DNA of 51,128 nucleotides, taken from assembly GCF_029309905.1 (NCBI RefSeq), contig NZ_JARBJP010000012.1, forward strand, positions 1 through 51,128, in the 5' to 3' direction. Shown one piece after another: positions 1 through 6,147 of this stretch. The position numbers were made by a program, and so were the translations under genes. Origin of the DNA: Brytella acorum (lineage in GTDB: Bacteria > Pseudomonadota > Alphaproteobacteria > Acetobacterales > Acetobacteraceae). How positions within the stretch are numbered: the stretch's first letter is position 1; every line of letters starts with the position of its first letter. Under the pieces are notes generated by a model. The model saw only the letters and a list, made by a program, of their open reading frames with translations, searched no databases and was not told where the DNA came from.

Positions 1-238
1 GATCCAGCGCCTCGGCGAGCACGATGTCGAACTGCCCGGCTTGCGCGTCGCGCAGAAGCGTCTGGATGCCGGGGCGCAGGATCATGCTGGCGCCGGAGAT
101 CGCCGCGTCGCGGTAATAGTCCACAACCTGCCAGCCCTCGCGCGCGGCGCGCGCTTCGCAGAGCCGGAACTGGTCCTCAATGGAAGCGGCCCGCTGGTTA
201 TCCGAGGAATAGCGGGCATAAAGCGCAACGCGGGTCAT
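1..238 (-). CDS. Serine site-specific recombinase, N-terminal part (runs off left edge)
   Basis: Reverse-strand reading starts MTRVALYARYSSDNQRAAS and continues through ISGAS and LRPGIQ into LAEALD at the window edge. This is the N-terminal catalytic domain of a large serine recombinase: YARYSS carries the nucleophilic serine, and DNQR and the GAS loop are typical of the family. Such enzymes integrate or excise mobile elements by a serine-phosphodiester intermediate. Only about 79 residues are inside the window. It lies 29 bp downstream of the PemK-like toxin gene on the same strand, so the two may be cotranscribed. A second enzyme of the same type, frameshifted, lies at 18237-19921 and starts very similarly. 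Confidence 0.9.
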   Translation of the reverse strand, partial: MTRVALYARYSSDNQRAASIEDQFRLCEARAAREGWQVVDYYRDAAISGASMILRPGIQTLLRDAQAGQFDIVLAEALD

Positions 239-267
239 GATCCTGTCTCCTGGTTAACTCTCCATGG

Positions 268-693
268 TCAGCGCCGCACGGCGCCGCTCTTCTTCTGTCG
301 GGCGAGAGCAACGAACTCCGCCTTGATCCGAGCGAACAGGCCCGGCGGGATGAAGCCATAGGCAAAGACGCCTGCCTTGCCGGGGACCGGCGACAAGCCG
401 CCGCTCGGCCATTCATCGACATTATGTTCCGAGACGATCACCCAACTCGGCGCGTCATCGAGACCGATCGCCGCCTTGACCTTCGGCGGAATCTCGATCC
501 CCACCGTGTCGCCGGATGGCGGCGTATGCGTGATCGGCAGAAGGACGACATAGCGGGGACGCATGGCGCTGTCGCTGGCGGCGACGAGGCAGGCGGGACG
601 ATCCTTGCCCTGATCCTGCCCGCGTGCGGCTTCATGCGTCCAGAGATAATCGTAACGGACGACGAGGCCGGGCTTCGGTTCGGGGAACGACAC
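268..693 (-). CDS. PemK/MazF-like toxin of a type II toxin-antitoxin pair
   Basis: 141 residues. The N-terminus (FPEPKPGLVVRYDYLW) and the central block DRPACLVAAS...RYVVLLPITHTPP match the SH3-like barrel of PemK/MazF-type growth inhibitors, in which G-x-V, RP-x-LV and LPITH segments line the RNA-binding face. The family cleaves mRNA or, in some branches, has unknown activity; which applies here cannot be told. It is preceded at 13 bp by a Phd/YefM-type antitoxin gene, the usual antitoxin-first order. Function as a toxin is inferred from this pairing. The cassette sits between a small recombinase-associated ORF and the recombinase itself. Confidence 0.75.
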   Translation of the reverse strand: MSFPEPKPGLVVRYDYLWTHEAARGQDQGKDRPACLVAASDSAMRPRYVVLLPITHTPPSGDTVGIEIPPKVKAAIGLDDAPSWVIVSEHNVDEWPSGGLSPVPGKAGVFAYGFIPPGLFARIKAEFVALARQKKSGAVRR

Positions 694-706
694 GGGGCGT
701 CCGTCC

Positions 707-970
707 TTACTTCAGCAGGTCGTCGAGATGGGCGTGTTCGGGGTCCATTTCGGCCCGTTCCACGGCGGCGAGAACTACGTCGGTCACATCCTCCGTTCGG
801 TGGGTCCTCTGGGCCGCCGCGCGCAGCCAGTCATAATGATCGGCCGACATCAGGACATATTCGCGTCGGCCGTGACGGGTGATCTCGACCGGCTCGCGCT
901 GGGCCTGATGCTGGAACTCGCCGAATTTGCGCTGGAATTCGAGGGCGCCGACCGTGGGCATGGGGGACAT
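707..970 (-). CDS. Phd/YefM-family antitoxin
   Basis: 87 residues, start MSPMPTVGALEFQRKFGEFQHQA. The pattern A-x-EFQ-x-x-F-GE-x-x-x-x-A, then EPVEITRHGRREYVLMS and a Y-x-W-L segment, is that of Phd/YefM antitoxins: an N-terminal DNA-binding dimer domain and an acidic C-terminus (DPEHAHLDDLL) that would wrap the toxin. It lies immediately upstream of the PemK-like toxin. A perfect 12-bp palindrome 25 bp before the start is a plausible autoregulatory operator. Pairing of a Phd-type antitoxin with a PemK-like toxin is a mixed combination. Confidence 0.85.
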   Translation of the reverse strand: MSPMPTVGALEFQRKFGEFQHQAQREPVEITRHGRREYVLMSADHYDWLRAAAQRTHRTEDVTDVVLAAVERAEMDPEHAHLDDLLK

Positions 971-995
971 CCTGATCTGGAAAGGGATGCCTGAA

Positions 996-1007
996 TTATA
1001 CGTATAA
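996..1007. promoter_or_regulatory. Palindromic operator candidate of the Phd/PemK pair
   Basis: TTATACGTATAA is a perfect 12-bp palindrome 25 bp before the antitoxin start, in an AT-rich patch between two GC-rich genes. Phd/YefM antitoxins bind short palindromes over their own promoter. Binding here is inference. Confidence 0.45.
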
Positions 1008-1030
1008 AATGTCTTTTCGCAAGGACGATC

Positions 1031-1216
1031 TCAGCCTTCATCATGCCTGCGATCGTCGAGGGATTCTCGGCGCGTCTCGCGTGCGAGGTGCTCGCGGGCG
1101 ATCTGGCGTCCGATCAGACGGGCAAGCAGAAGCGCGACATCCTCCGCCGACATGCTGGCGGATGACGCCTCAGGCGGCACGACCGTGATCCGCAGTTTCT
1201 CCTTCGGCGCGCGCAT
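1031..1216 (-). CDS. Small hypothetical protein associated with serine recombinases
   Basis: 61 residues, rich in A, R and E (SAEDVALLLARLIGRQIAREHLARE). No catalytic motif is seen; it is probably helical. The segment LLARLIGRQIARE resembles ELARLLARRAARE in the 61-residue protein encoded just upstream of the second recombinase (19941-20126). Two recombinase genes each with such a small upstream ORF suggests a real conserved companion. Here the toxin-antitoxin cassette separates it from its recombinase. Function unknown; a recombination directionality or accessory role is speculation. Confidence 0.5.
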   Translation of the reverse strand: MRAPKEKLRITVVPPEASSASMSAEDVALLLARLIGRQIAREHLARETRRESLDDRRHDEG

Positions 1217-1566
1217 GGCATGTCCCGTCCGGCAGGTTGATCCCGTTCAGGAAAACCATGGTCAATACAAAGAAGGACCGAAAGATGCCGTGCGGACCTA
1301 TGCGGATATTAGCGGTGTCCGAGTAAAAAGAGCGGACGGAAAAGAAAGAAGAAAGAAAAGAGGGGAAGGCAAACCCTTGGTTTTCCTTCCCCCAAACGCC
1401 GCCTACAGAGCGTCAGGGCCGCTTGCCGCGCAGGGCGTTGCCCCGCTTGCGCGCAACCCGGCCGCTCCCGCCGGCATTTGTCCCCATCCTTTCCGCGCGG
1501 TCGCCCGCCTCCGGGAAGCACGCGGAGGTGCTTCCTCCGGCGATTATACCGGCAAGGGGACAGACA
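1217..1566. other. Intergenic region without a convincing gene
   Basis: About 350 bp between the leftward recombinase group and the rightward methyltransferase. It contains a strongly purine-rich stretch (about 1325-1375). An open frame continues through it in the methyltransferase phase, but its residues are low-complexity and lack any family signature, so I do not count it as coding. The promoter of the methyltransferase should lie here. Confidence 0.5.
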
Positions 1567-1602
1567 ATGACCGACAGAACGACGGGGACTTTCGGAATGT
1601 GA
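1567..1602 (+). CDS. Putative 11-codon leader ORF overlapping the methyltransferase start
   Basis: ATG at 1567 is preceded by a good purine-rich ribosome site (AAGGGGA, about 7 nt upstream) and encodes MTDRTTGTFGM followed by TGA, which overlaps the GTG start of the methyltransferase (GTGA at 1599-1602). It is either a translationally coupled leader or the true methyltransferase N-terminus separated from its body by a one-base indel. The second reading is attractive because the good Shine-Dalgarno belongs to this ATG and not to the GTG. Confidence 0.3.
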   Translation: MTDRTTGTFGM

Positions 1603-2240
1603 TCCTTCAGGGCGACAGCGTTTCCTTCATGCGGGCGATGCCGCGCGGGAGCGTGGATTTCATCCTCACCGATCCGCCTTACCTCGTGAACTACAAGGGC
1701 CGGGACGGGCGGACGGTTCGCAACGACGACAACGCCGCATGGCTTCGCCCCGCCTTCCAGCAGATGCACAGGGTCTTGAAAGAGGGCAGATTCGCCGTCT
1801 CGTTCTATTCGTGGAACAAGGTTGACCTGTTCATGGCGGCATGGAAGGCGGCAGGGTTCCGGCCCGTTGGACATATCATCTTCCGCAAATCCTACGCGTC
1901 ATCTTCGCGTTTCGTCCGTTATACGCACGAAGCGGCCTACCTTTTGGCAAAGGGCGATGCGAGGCTTCCCCGCAGGCCCATCCCGGACGTGATCGACATG
2001 CCGTATAGCGGGAACAAGATGCATCCGACGCAAAAGCCCGTCGCGGCCTTGCTACCCCTGGTTCATGCGTTCTGCCCGGCTGGCGGGCTGGTGCTGGACC
2101 CGTTCGCCGGTTCCGGTTCCTCGCTGGTCGCGGCGCAGCATCTCGGGCGGGATTGGCTGGGCATGGAGCTTGACGAGACCCACGCCGCCACCGCTTCCCG
2201 GCGGCTGGCCTATTGGGGCGAGAGGCGGGCGGCAGCATAG
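1599..2240 (+). CDS. DNA adenine/cytosine-N4 methyltransferase (N6_N4 family), orphan
   Basis: About 213 residues from the GTG at 1599. The catalytic motif IV TDPPYLVNY lies near residues 24-32, with the AdoMet-binding motif I DPFAGSGSS near the C-terminus; a central RYTHEAAYLLAKG block and HPTQKP precede motif I. The order IV then I is that of beta-class amino-methyltransferases such as CcrM. No restriction endonuclease is adjacent, so it is probably a solitary methylase protecting or regulating the element. The open frame extends far upstream to about 1152, but only the part from FRNVILQGD onward matches the family. Start is uncertain (see the leader ORF). Confidence 0.85.
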   Translation: MILQGDSVSFMRAMPRGSVDFILTDPPYLVNYKGRDGRTVRNDDNAAWLRPAFQQMHRVLKEGRFAVSFYSWNKVDLFMAAWKAAGFRPVGHIIFRKSYASSSRFVRYTHEAAYLLAKGDARLPRRPIPDVIDMPYSGNKMHPTQKPVAALLPLVHAFCPAGGLVLDPFAGSGSSLVAAQHLGRDWLGMELDETHAATASRRLAYWGERRAAA

Positions 2241-2480
2241 CCGCCCCCTTCCTCCCTCTTGCCGGCCAAAAACCGCGCCGATCCTGGTGGATCGGCGGCG
2301 GAGACGCGCGGCCCGCTGACCCGCGCGTGCGGCGCTCGCCGGCAAAGCCGGCTCGCATCTTCCTTTCTTCCCGGCCCGACCGCCCAAACGTACACCCCAC
2401 CCGTTTTTTGCCGTGACAACGCGGCGCCCCGCGCCGCGAGCGGAAGGGGCCTGCGGCCCATCTGTTTTGATAATCAATCA

Positions 2481-2505
2481 ATCTGGTAAAGGCGCTTTAC
2501 CAGAT
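2481..2505. repeat. Perfect 25-bp inverted repeat
   Basis: Arms ATCTGGTAAAG and CTTTACCAGAT are exactly complementary around a GCG spacer. It lies in the 330-bp gap between the methyltransferase and the DUF6499-DUF2285 gene, where nothing else coding is seen. It lacks a T-run on either side, so an intrinsic terminator is unlikely; an operator or a structured site of the element is more plausible. The odd spacing (3 nt) makes a dimeric operator or a small hairpin equally possible. Confidence 0.6.
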
Positions 2506-2573
2506 GGCATACCGGGAAATCATGATGGTGGTCCCATCCCTCTCGCCTCATGGCGTGAGCAGGAGTGCGACCC

Positions 2574-3312
2574 ATGCCGGAAATGAAACTCGCCTGGGAG
2601 TATCTGCGCCGGATGCCAGAATACCGGCACGATTACGCCCTCTGGTCAAGGCTCGCGCCGGATACGCCGGCGTTTCGCGCCTTCGTGCGGAAATGGGGGG
2701 TGCGGTTTCCCTGTCGATCCTGCCCTGACGGCGGCTGACGCGCTCCTGTTCTGGACGGCGGACACGCTGCCGGGCATCGTCCTTCTCGAACCCGTCCCGC
2801 CGGGAACCTACCAGACCGAGACGATCATCCGCTGGCGCGCGCCCCCGATCGTGGAACGGCGCGTCGATGCCGATGGCTGGCATATGCTTCTGATCCATAA
2901 AGGGGTGATCCATCGGCTCTGGCTTCGCGCACCTCCGGTGGACGGGGCGCTCTACGCCGGCGTGCTGCCGGCCGACATCTCGGCCGTCGCCCGCGCATGG
3001 TCCTTTCTGCGCCTCTGCCGCGCGCTTTCCGGCCGGTCCGATCCCGGTCCGTATCGCGTCATGCCGGCGCGCACCGAGGCGCTGCACCGGCAGGCCCTCG
3101 CGGCGCTGGATGCGGCCGAGCGCGGGGCCAGCGAGTGGGAGATCGGCCGGACCCAGTTCGGTTACCGGCGACCGCGCCAGGAATGGGAAGACGACGCCAT
3201 CCGTGCCGTCGTCCGGCGCGCGCTGGCACGAGGGCGCCGTGACCTCGCCGGGGGCTACCGGCGCTTCCTCTCCTGGCAGGCCGGTAGCGCGGGGCGCAGG
3301 CAACGCGCCTGA
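2574..3312 (+). pseudogene. DUF6499-DUF2285 protein, broken by a frameshift near 2712
   Basis: The ATG at 2574 has AGGAG 8 nt upstream. The first frame gives the DUF6499 (transcriptional-regulator-like) motif AWEYLRRMPEYRHDYALW and then KWGVRFP; it then ends at a TGA at about 2737. From GTC at 2713 the next frame continues with VDPALTAADALLFW and a long DUF2285 domain (LLIHKGVIHRLWLR... AGGYRRFLSWQAG) to 3312. Homologous proteins carry both halves in one chain, so one extra base around 2712 splits the gene. The family sits in conjugative elements and may be DNA-binding. A sequencing error cannot be excluded. Confidence 0.75.
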
Positions 3313-3582
3313 CAGGGTGCCAGTCCGCTGCCTGCGCCGCCATCTCCGCGCATGTCTGCCCGTCACCCTGCCTGAAAGATAAATCGCCCGCTTTCACCGA
3401 CGGTTTTTCGATCCAGCATTTGGCGGTTCCCGCGTGCCGGAGCGTGCCAATGGCGGCGAACGGAGGATGGACGTTTTCTCGGGAGGCCGAAAACGTCCCT
3501 GCCGGCAGTGCCATATCCCGGGCAGCCTTTCCGTGTCGGGCCGTCCCTGTCGGACGGCTCCGCCTACGAGAAGGACGCCATC

Positions 3583-3831
3583 ATGATCCGTCTTCCCGAT
3601 TCGATGCCGCCGCGCCTGCTGCGCACGACCGAGGCGGCGCATTTCCTCGGCCTGTCCGGCCGGACGCTGGAGAAGCACCGCACGATGGGGACAGGCCCCA
3701 TCTATCACAAGATCGGCGGCCGCGTCGTCTATACCCTCGCCGACCTGACTGCGTGGCTGGAGGCCGGCGCCCGGCGATGCAGCGGTCCGCAAGGCGAGAT
3801 CGCCTCCCGGCGCGCGGGAGAGAACGCGTGA
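3583..3831 (+). CDS. AlpA/excisionase-like helix-turn-helix protein
   Basis: 82 residues. RTTEAAHFLGLSGRTLEKHR followed by GPIYHKIGGRVVYTLADLTAWLEA is the MerR-like HTH_17 fold of AlpA/excisionase proteins. ATG 3583 is preceded by AGAAGGA. Its stop overlaps the GTG start of the DUF2840 gene. It is the first gene of the mobilization operon and probably acts as regulator or directionality factor for the element. Confidence 0.85.
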   Translation: MIRLPDSMPPRLLRTTEAAHFLGLSGRTLEKHRTMGTGPIYHKIGGRVVYTLADLTAWLEAGARRCSGPQGEIASRRAGENA

Positions 3832-4301
3832 CCTGCGCCGCCAATCTTACCACGGTCGAACTGACCTGGATCGAGAAGCGCGTCGAGCACTGGCTGCGCT
3901 TCGGCAAGCCCGTCTCCGACCGTATCCTCGACAGGCGCCGCCGCCTCGCCAGCTTCACGCCCGGCAGCGTGTTCGCCTTCATCCGCTGGGCCGCCAACGA
4001 TTACGGAACCGTCTCCTCCCATATCGACATCGTACGCGCGGTGGAGGCCGACGAGCCGTTCCAGACCATTCCCTTCGTGCAGCCGGGCGGTGAGCTTCTG
4101 CTGGCCCTGTCTGGCTGGCAGAAGGTCCGGCGCGTGCTGGAGGCGATCGACGCAGTGGAAGCGATCCCGCTCGCGCCCTCCGACATCGCGCCCGATTACT
4201 GGCGCCAGGTCGGGGCGCGGATAGCCGCCGGGCAGCAGGTCTCTCCCTACACGCGCGAGCGTCACGACGCATGGCTGAAGCGCCGGAAGCTGGTCCCATG
4301 A
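3828..4301 (+). CDS. DUF2840 domain protein
   Basis: 157 residues beginning with GTG at 3828, overlapping the preceding stop (GTGA). The sequence TTVELTWIEKRVEHWLRFG, RRRRLASFTPGSVFAFIRWAANDYGT and a GGELLLALSGWQKV block match DUF2840, a family of unknown biochemistry that is almost always found just before a TraF-type S26 peptidase in alphaproteobacterial conjugative elements. The end overlaps the next gene by ATGA, so translation is coupled. Confidence 0.85.
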   Translation: MTCAANLTTVELTWIEKRVEHWLRFGKPVSDRILDRRRRLASFTPGSVFAFIRWAANDYGTVSSHIDIVRAVEADEPFQTIPFVQPGGELLLALSGWQKVRRVLEAIDAVEAIPLAPSDIAPDYWRQVGARIAAGQQVSPYTRERHDAWLKRRKLVP

Positions 4302-4846
4302 GGTGCCCCCTCGTGCTGATCGCAACGAGCGTCACTGTGGCGACCATCATCGCCACCGCATCGCTCCATGTCACGCCGCGCCTGCTCTGGAACGAGACGG
4401 CGAGCGTGCCAGTCGGGCTCTATCGCCTGCGGCCCGGCAGCACGCTCCATGTCGGCGACATCGCCGCCATCCGCCTGCCCGCGCGCGAGGCGATGCTGCT
4501 GGCAACGCGCGGCTATCTGCCCCTCGGCGTTCCGCTGCTGAAGCCCGTCGCGGCGCTGCCAGGACAGGTCGTGTGCCGGTCCCGCGACGCCATCACCATC
4601 GACGGTGAGACGATCGGCGTGGCGCTGGCGCGAGACCATCGGGGCCGGCTTTTGCCCGTCTGGCGAGGCTGTCACCGGCTCGCGGCCGACGAGGTGTTCG
4701 TCATGAACATCGCCGAGCCGCGCAGCCTCGACGGACGGTATTTCGGTCCGCTCCCCACCGCATCCGTCATCGGCCGGGCGACCCCGCTCTGGCTTCCCGC
4801 CTCCCGGCCCAATCCCATTCCCCATCGCAACGGAGATCGGTCATGA
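4298..4846 (+). CDS. TraF-like S26 family signal peptidase
   Basis: 182 residues from the ATG at 4298, which overlaps the DUF2840 stop (ATGA); ATG 4271 is an alternative. One membrane segment (about residues 5-22) is followed by NETASVPVGLYR, with the likely nucleophile Ser36, and by LLKPVAALPGQVVC, with the general base Lys82. NIAEPRSLDGRYFGPLP near the C-terminus is the usual final S26 block. TraF proteases process conjugative pilin and cyclize it in RP4-type systems. The active site is expected on the periplasmic face. Confidence 0.9.
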   Translation: MRCPLVLIATSVTVATIIATASLHVTPRLLWNETASVPVGLYRLRPGSTLHVGDIAAIRLPAREAMLLATRGYLPLGVPLLKPVAALPGQVVCRSRDAITIDGETIGVALARDHRGRLLPVWRGCHRLAADEVFVMNIAEPRSLDGRYFGPLPTASVIGRATPLWLPASRPNPIPHRNGDRS

Positions 4847-5181
4847 TCCATCTCGGCACGTTCACCCGCACCGGCAACGGCTTCTTCGGACAGGTCACGA
4901 CCTTCCTTATGGCGGACGATCTCGCCATCGTCCCCAACGAAAACCGCACGTCCGACAACGCGCCCGACTATCGCGTCCTGCGCGGGCTAGAGGACGACGC
5001 GCCGGAGGTCGGCTGTGCCTGGGAACGGCAGGGCGAGCGCATCGGACTCTGGCTCGCCGTGACGCTCGACGATCCCCTGTTCTATCGCCCACTGCGCGCC
5101 CGGCTGATGCCCGATCCCAGAAACGCCGACACGTTCCGCCTCATATGGAACCGGCCCGAGTGGCGTCATGGTCCCCGTTGA
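4843..5181 (+). CDS. DUF736 domain protein
   Basis: 112 residues starting MIHLGTFTRTGNGFFGQVTT, with ENRTSDNAPDYRV in the middle; these are the signature blocks of DUF736, a small cytoplasmic family found in conjugative and symbiotic elements and of unknown function. The start overlaps the S26 peptidase stop by 4 nt (ATGA) and its end overlaps the transglycosylase by 14 nt. Confidence 0.9.
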   Translation: MIHLGTFTRTGNGFFGQVTTFLMADDLAIVPNENRTSDNAPDYRVLRGLEDDAPEVGCAWERQGERIGLWLAVTLDDPLFYRPLRARLMPDPRNADTFRLIWNRPEWRHGPR

Positions 5182-5857
5182 ACGCACGCTCCTCCTGCTG
5201 TCGCTTTGCAGCGGGATTCCAGCCGATCCGCGAACAGTCATCGCTTCACCCGTCGCCGCGCCGTTCGATACCTACGTCACCAAAGCAGCGGCGCGTGCGC
5301 AAATCCCAGCCACATGGATCGCGGGGGTGATGCGCGCGGAGAGCCATGGTGATGCCTCGGCGGTATCTCCCAGGGGCGCAATCGGCCTCATGCAGATCAT
5401 GCCCGAGACGTGGCGCGAGCTTCGCCGCGCGCTCAATCTCGGAGCCGATCCGTTCGACCCGCGCGACAATATCACGGCGGGCGCGGCCTATCTCCGGCAA
5501 CTTCACGACCGCTACGGCGACACGGGATTCCTCGCCGCCTATAACGCCGGTCCCGGACGCTACGACGAGCATCTGGCGACCGGCCGCGCGCTGCCGGACG
5601 AGACGCGGGATTACGTCGCGAGAGTCGTCCGGCTGCTGCGCGGGGAGTCGATCGGCGGTCCGGTTTCCGACGCGGGTTTCATGGCCCGACCGTCGATCGA
5701 AACGCCGTCTGGGAGTCGGCTTTTCGTCGGCGCGTTTTCATCCCGAACCACCACCCAGGACGCGCCGGAGGTGATGCGGATTTTCGATCACGCGATCCCA
5801 TTCAGCGCATCACCCGCCGCCCTGTTCGTCCCCCTTTCACAAAGGAGCGCGCCGTGA
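5168..5857 (+). CDS. Lytic transglycosylase (SLT domain), conjugation-associated
   Basis: 229 residues. A hydrophobic N-terminus (RTLLLLSLCSGI) suggests export. The SLT domain follows: WIAGVMRAESHGDASAVSP with the catalytic Glu58, GAIGLMQIMPETW, and AAYNAGPGRY. It would locally open peptidoglycan for the conjugation channel, like VirB1-type enzymes. The C-terminal 70 residues have no recognised motif. It is the last gene of the overlapping block; 290 bp separate it from the relaxase. Confidence 0.9.
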   Translation: MVPVERTLLLLSLCSGIPADPRTVIASPVAAPFDTYVTKAAARAQIPATWIAGVMRAESHGDASAVSPRGAIGLMQIMPETWRELRRALNLGADPFDPRDNITAGAAYLRQLHDRYGDTGFLAAYNAGPGRYDEHLATGRALPDETRDYVARVVRLLRGESIGGPVSDAGFMARPSIETPSGSRLFVGAFSSRTTTQDAPEVMRIFDHAIPFSASPAALFVPLSQRSAP

Positions 5858-6147
5858 CGAGGTTCTTGCGGCGTTTAAGTATTGATTCGCAGTTGTTCGG
5901 GTTTGTTTCGGTCGTTTGAGAGGTGATGATGAGATCTATCACGAACAGAAGGCGTGAGGGCAAGATAAAGGTATCCGGCACCCTTGGTTTGGATGGCGCT
6001 GTTTTCTTTTGTCTGCACATGAGGTTGGGGATTTCTCGACCGGCACTCTCAAAATTGGGCCGCGTGCCGCGATCTTTCAGGAATGGCGGATAACCACCTT
6101 TCCGCTGGCACTCTTCCTGAAATCGCTATCTTGCGGAGGGATTGTCC
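5858..6147 (+). other. Intergenic region with candidate oriT
   Basis: The 290 bp between transglycosylase and relaxase are visibly richer in A/T than their surroundings. At 6075-6083 TTTCAGGAA pairs with TTCCTGAAA at 6114-6122, and inside them GCGGA (6086-6090) pairs with TCCGC (6101-6105). Just after the right arm, 6126-6134 reads CTATCTTGC, one base from the RP4/IncP nic-region core CTATCCTGC. Inverted repeat followed at once by a nic-like core and then the relaxase gene is the usual oriT arrangement. The GGAGGG within 6134-6140 is the relaxase ribosome site. Short ORFs here have no recognisable product. Confidence 0.4.

Noticed and set aside
1152-1598. Long in-frame N-terminal extension of the methyltransferase
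   Set aside because: Residues before FRNVILQGD are low-complexity and have no family match; the enzyme family starts close to this block.
5931-6093. Small ORF between transglycosylase and relaxase
   Set aside because: About 54 codons but no ribosome site of quality, no family match and overlap with the oriT-like structure.
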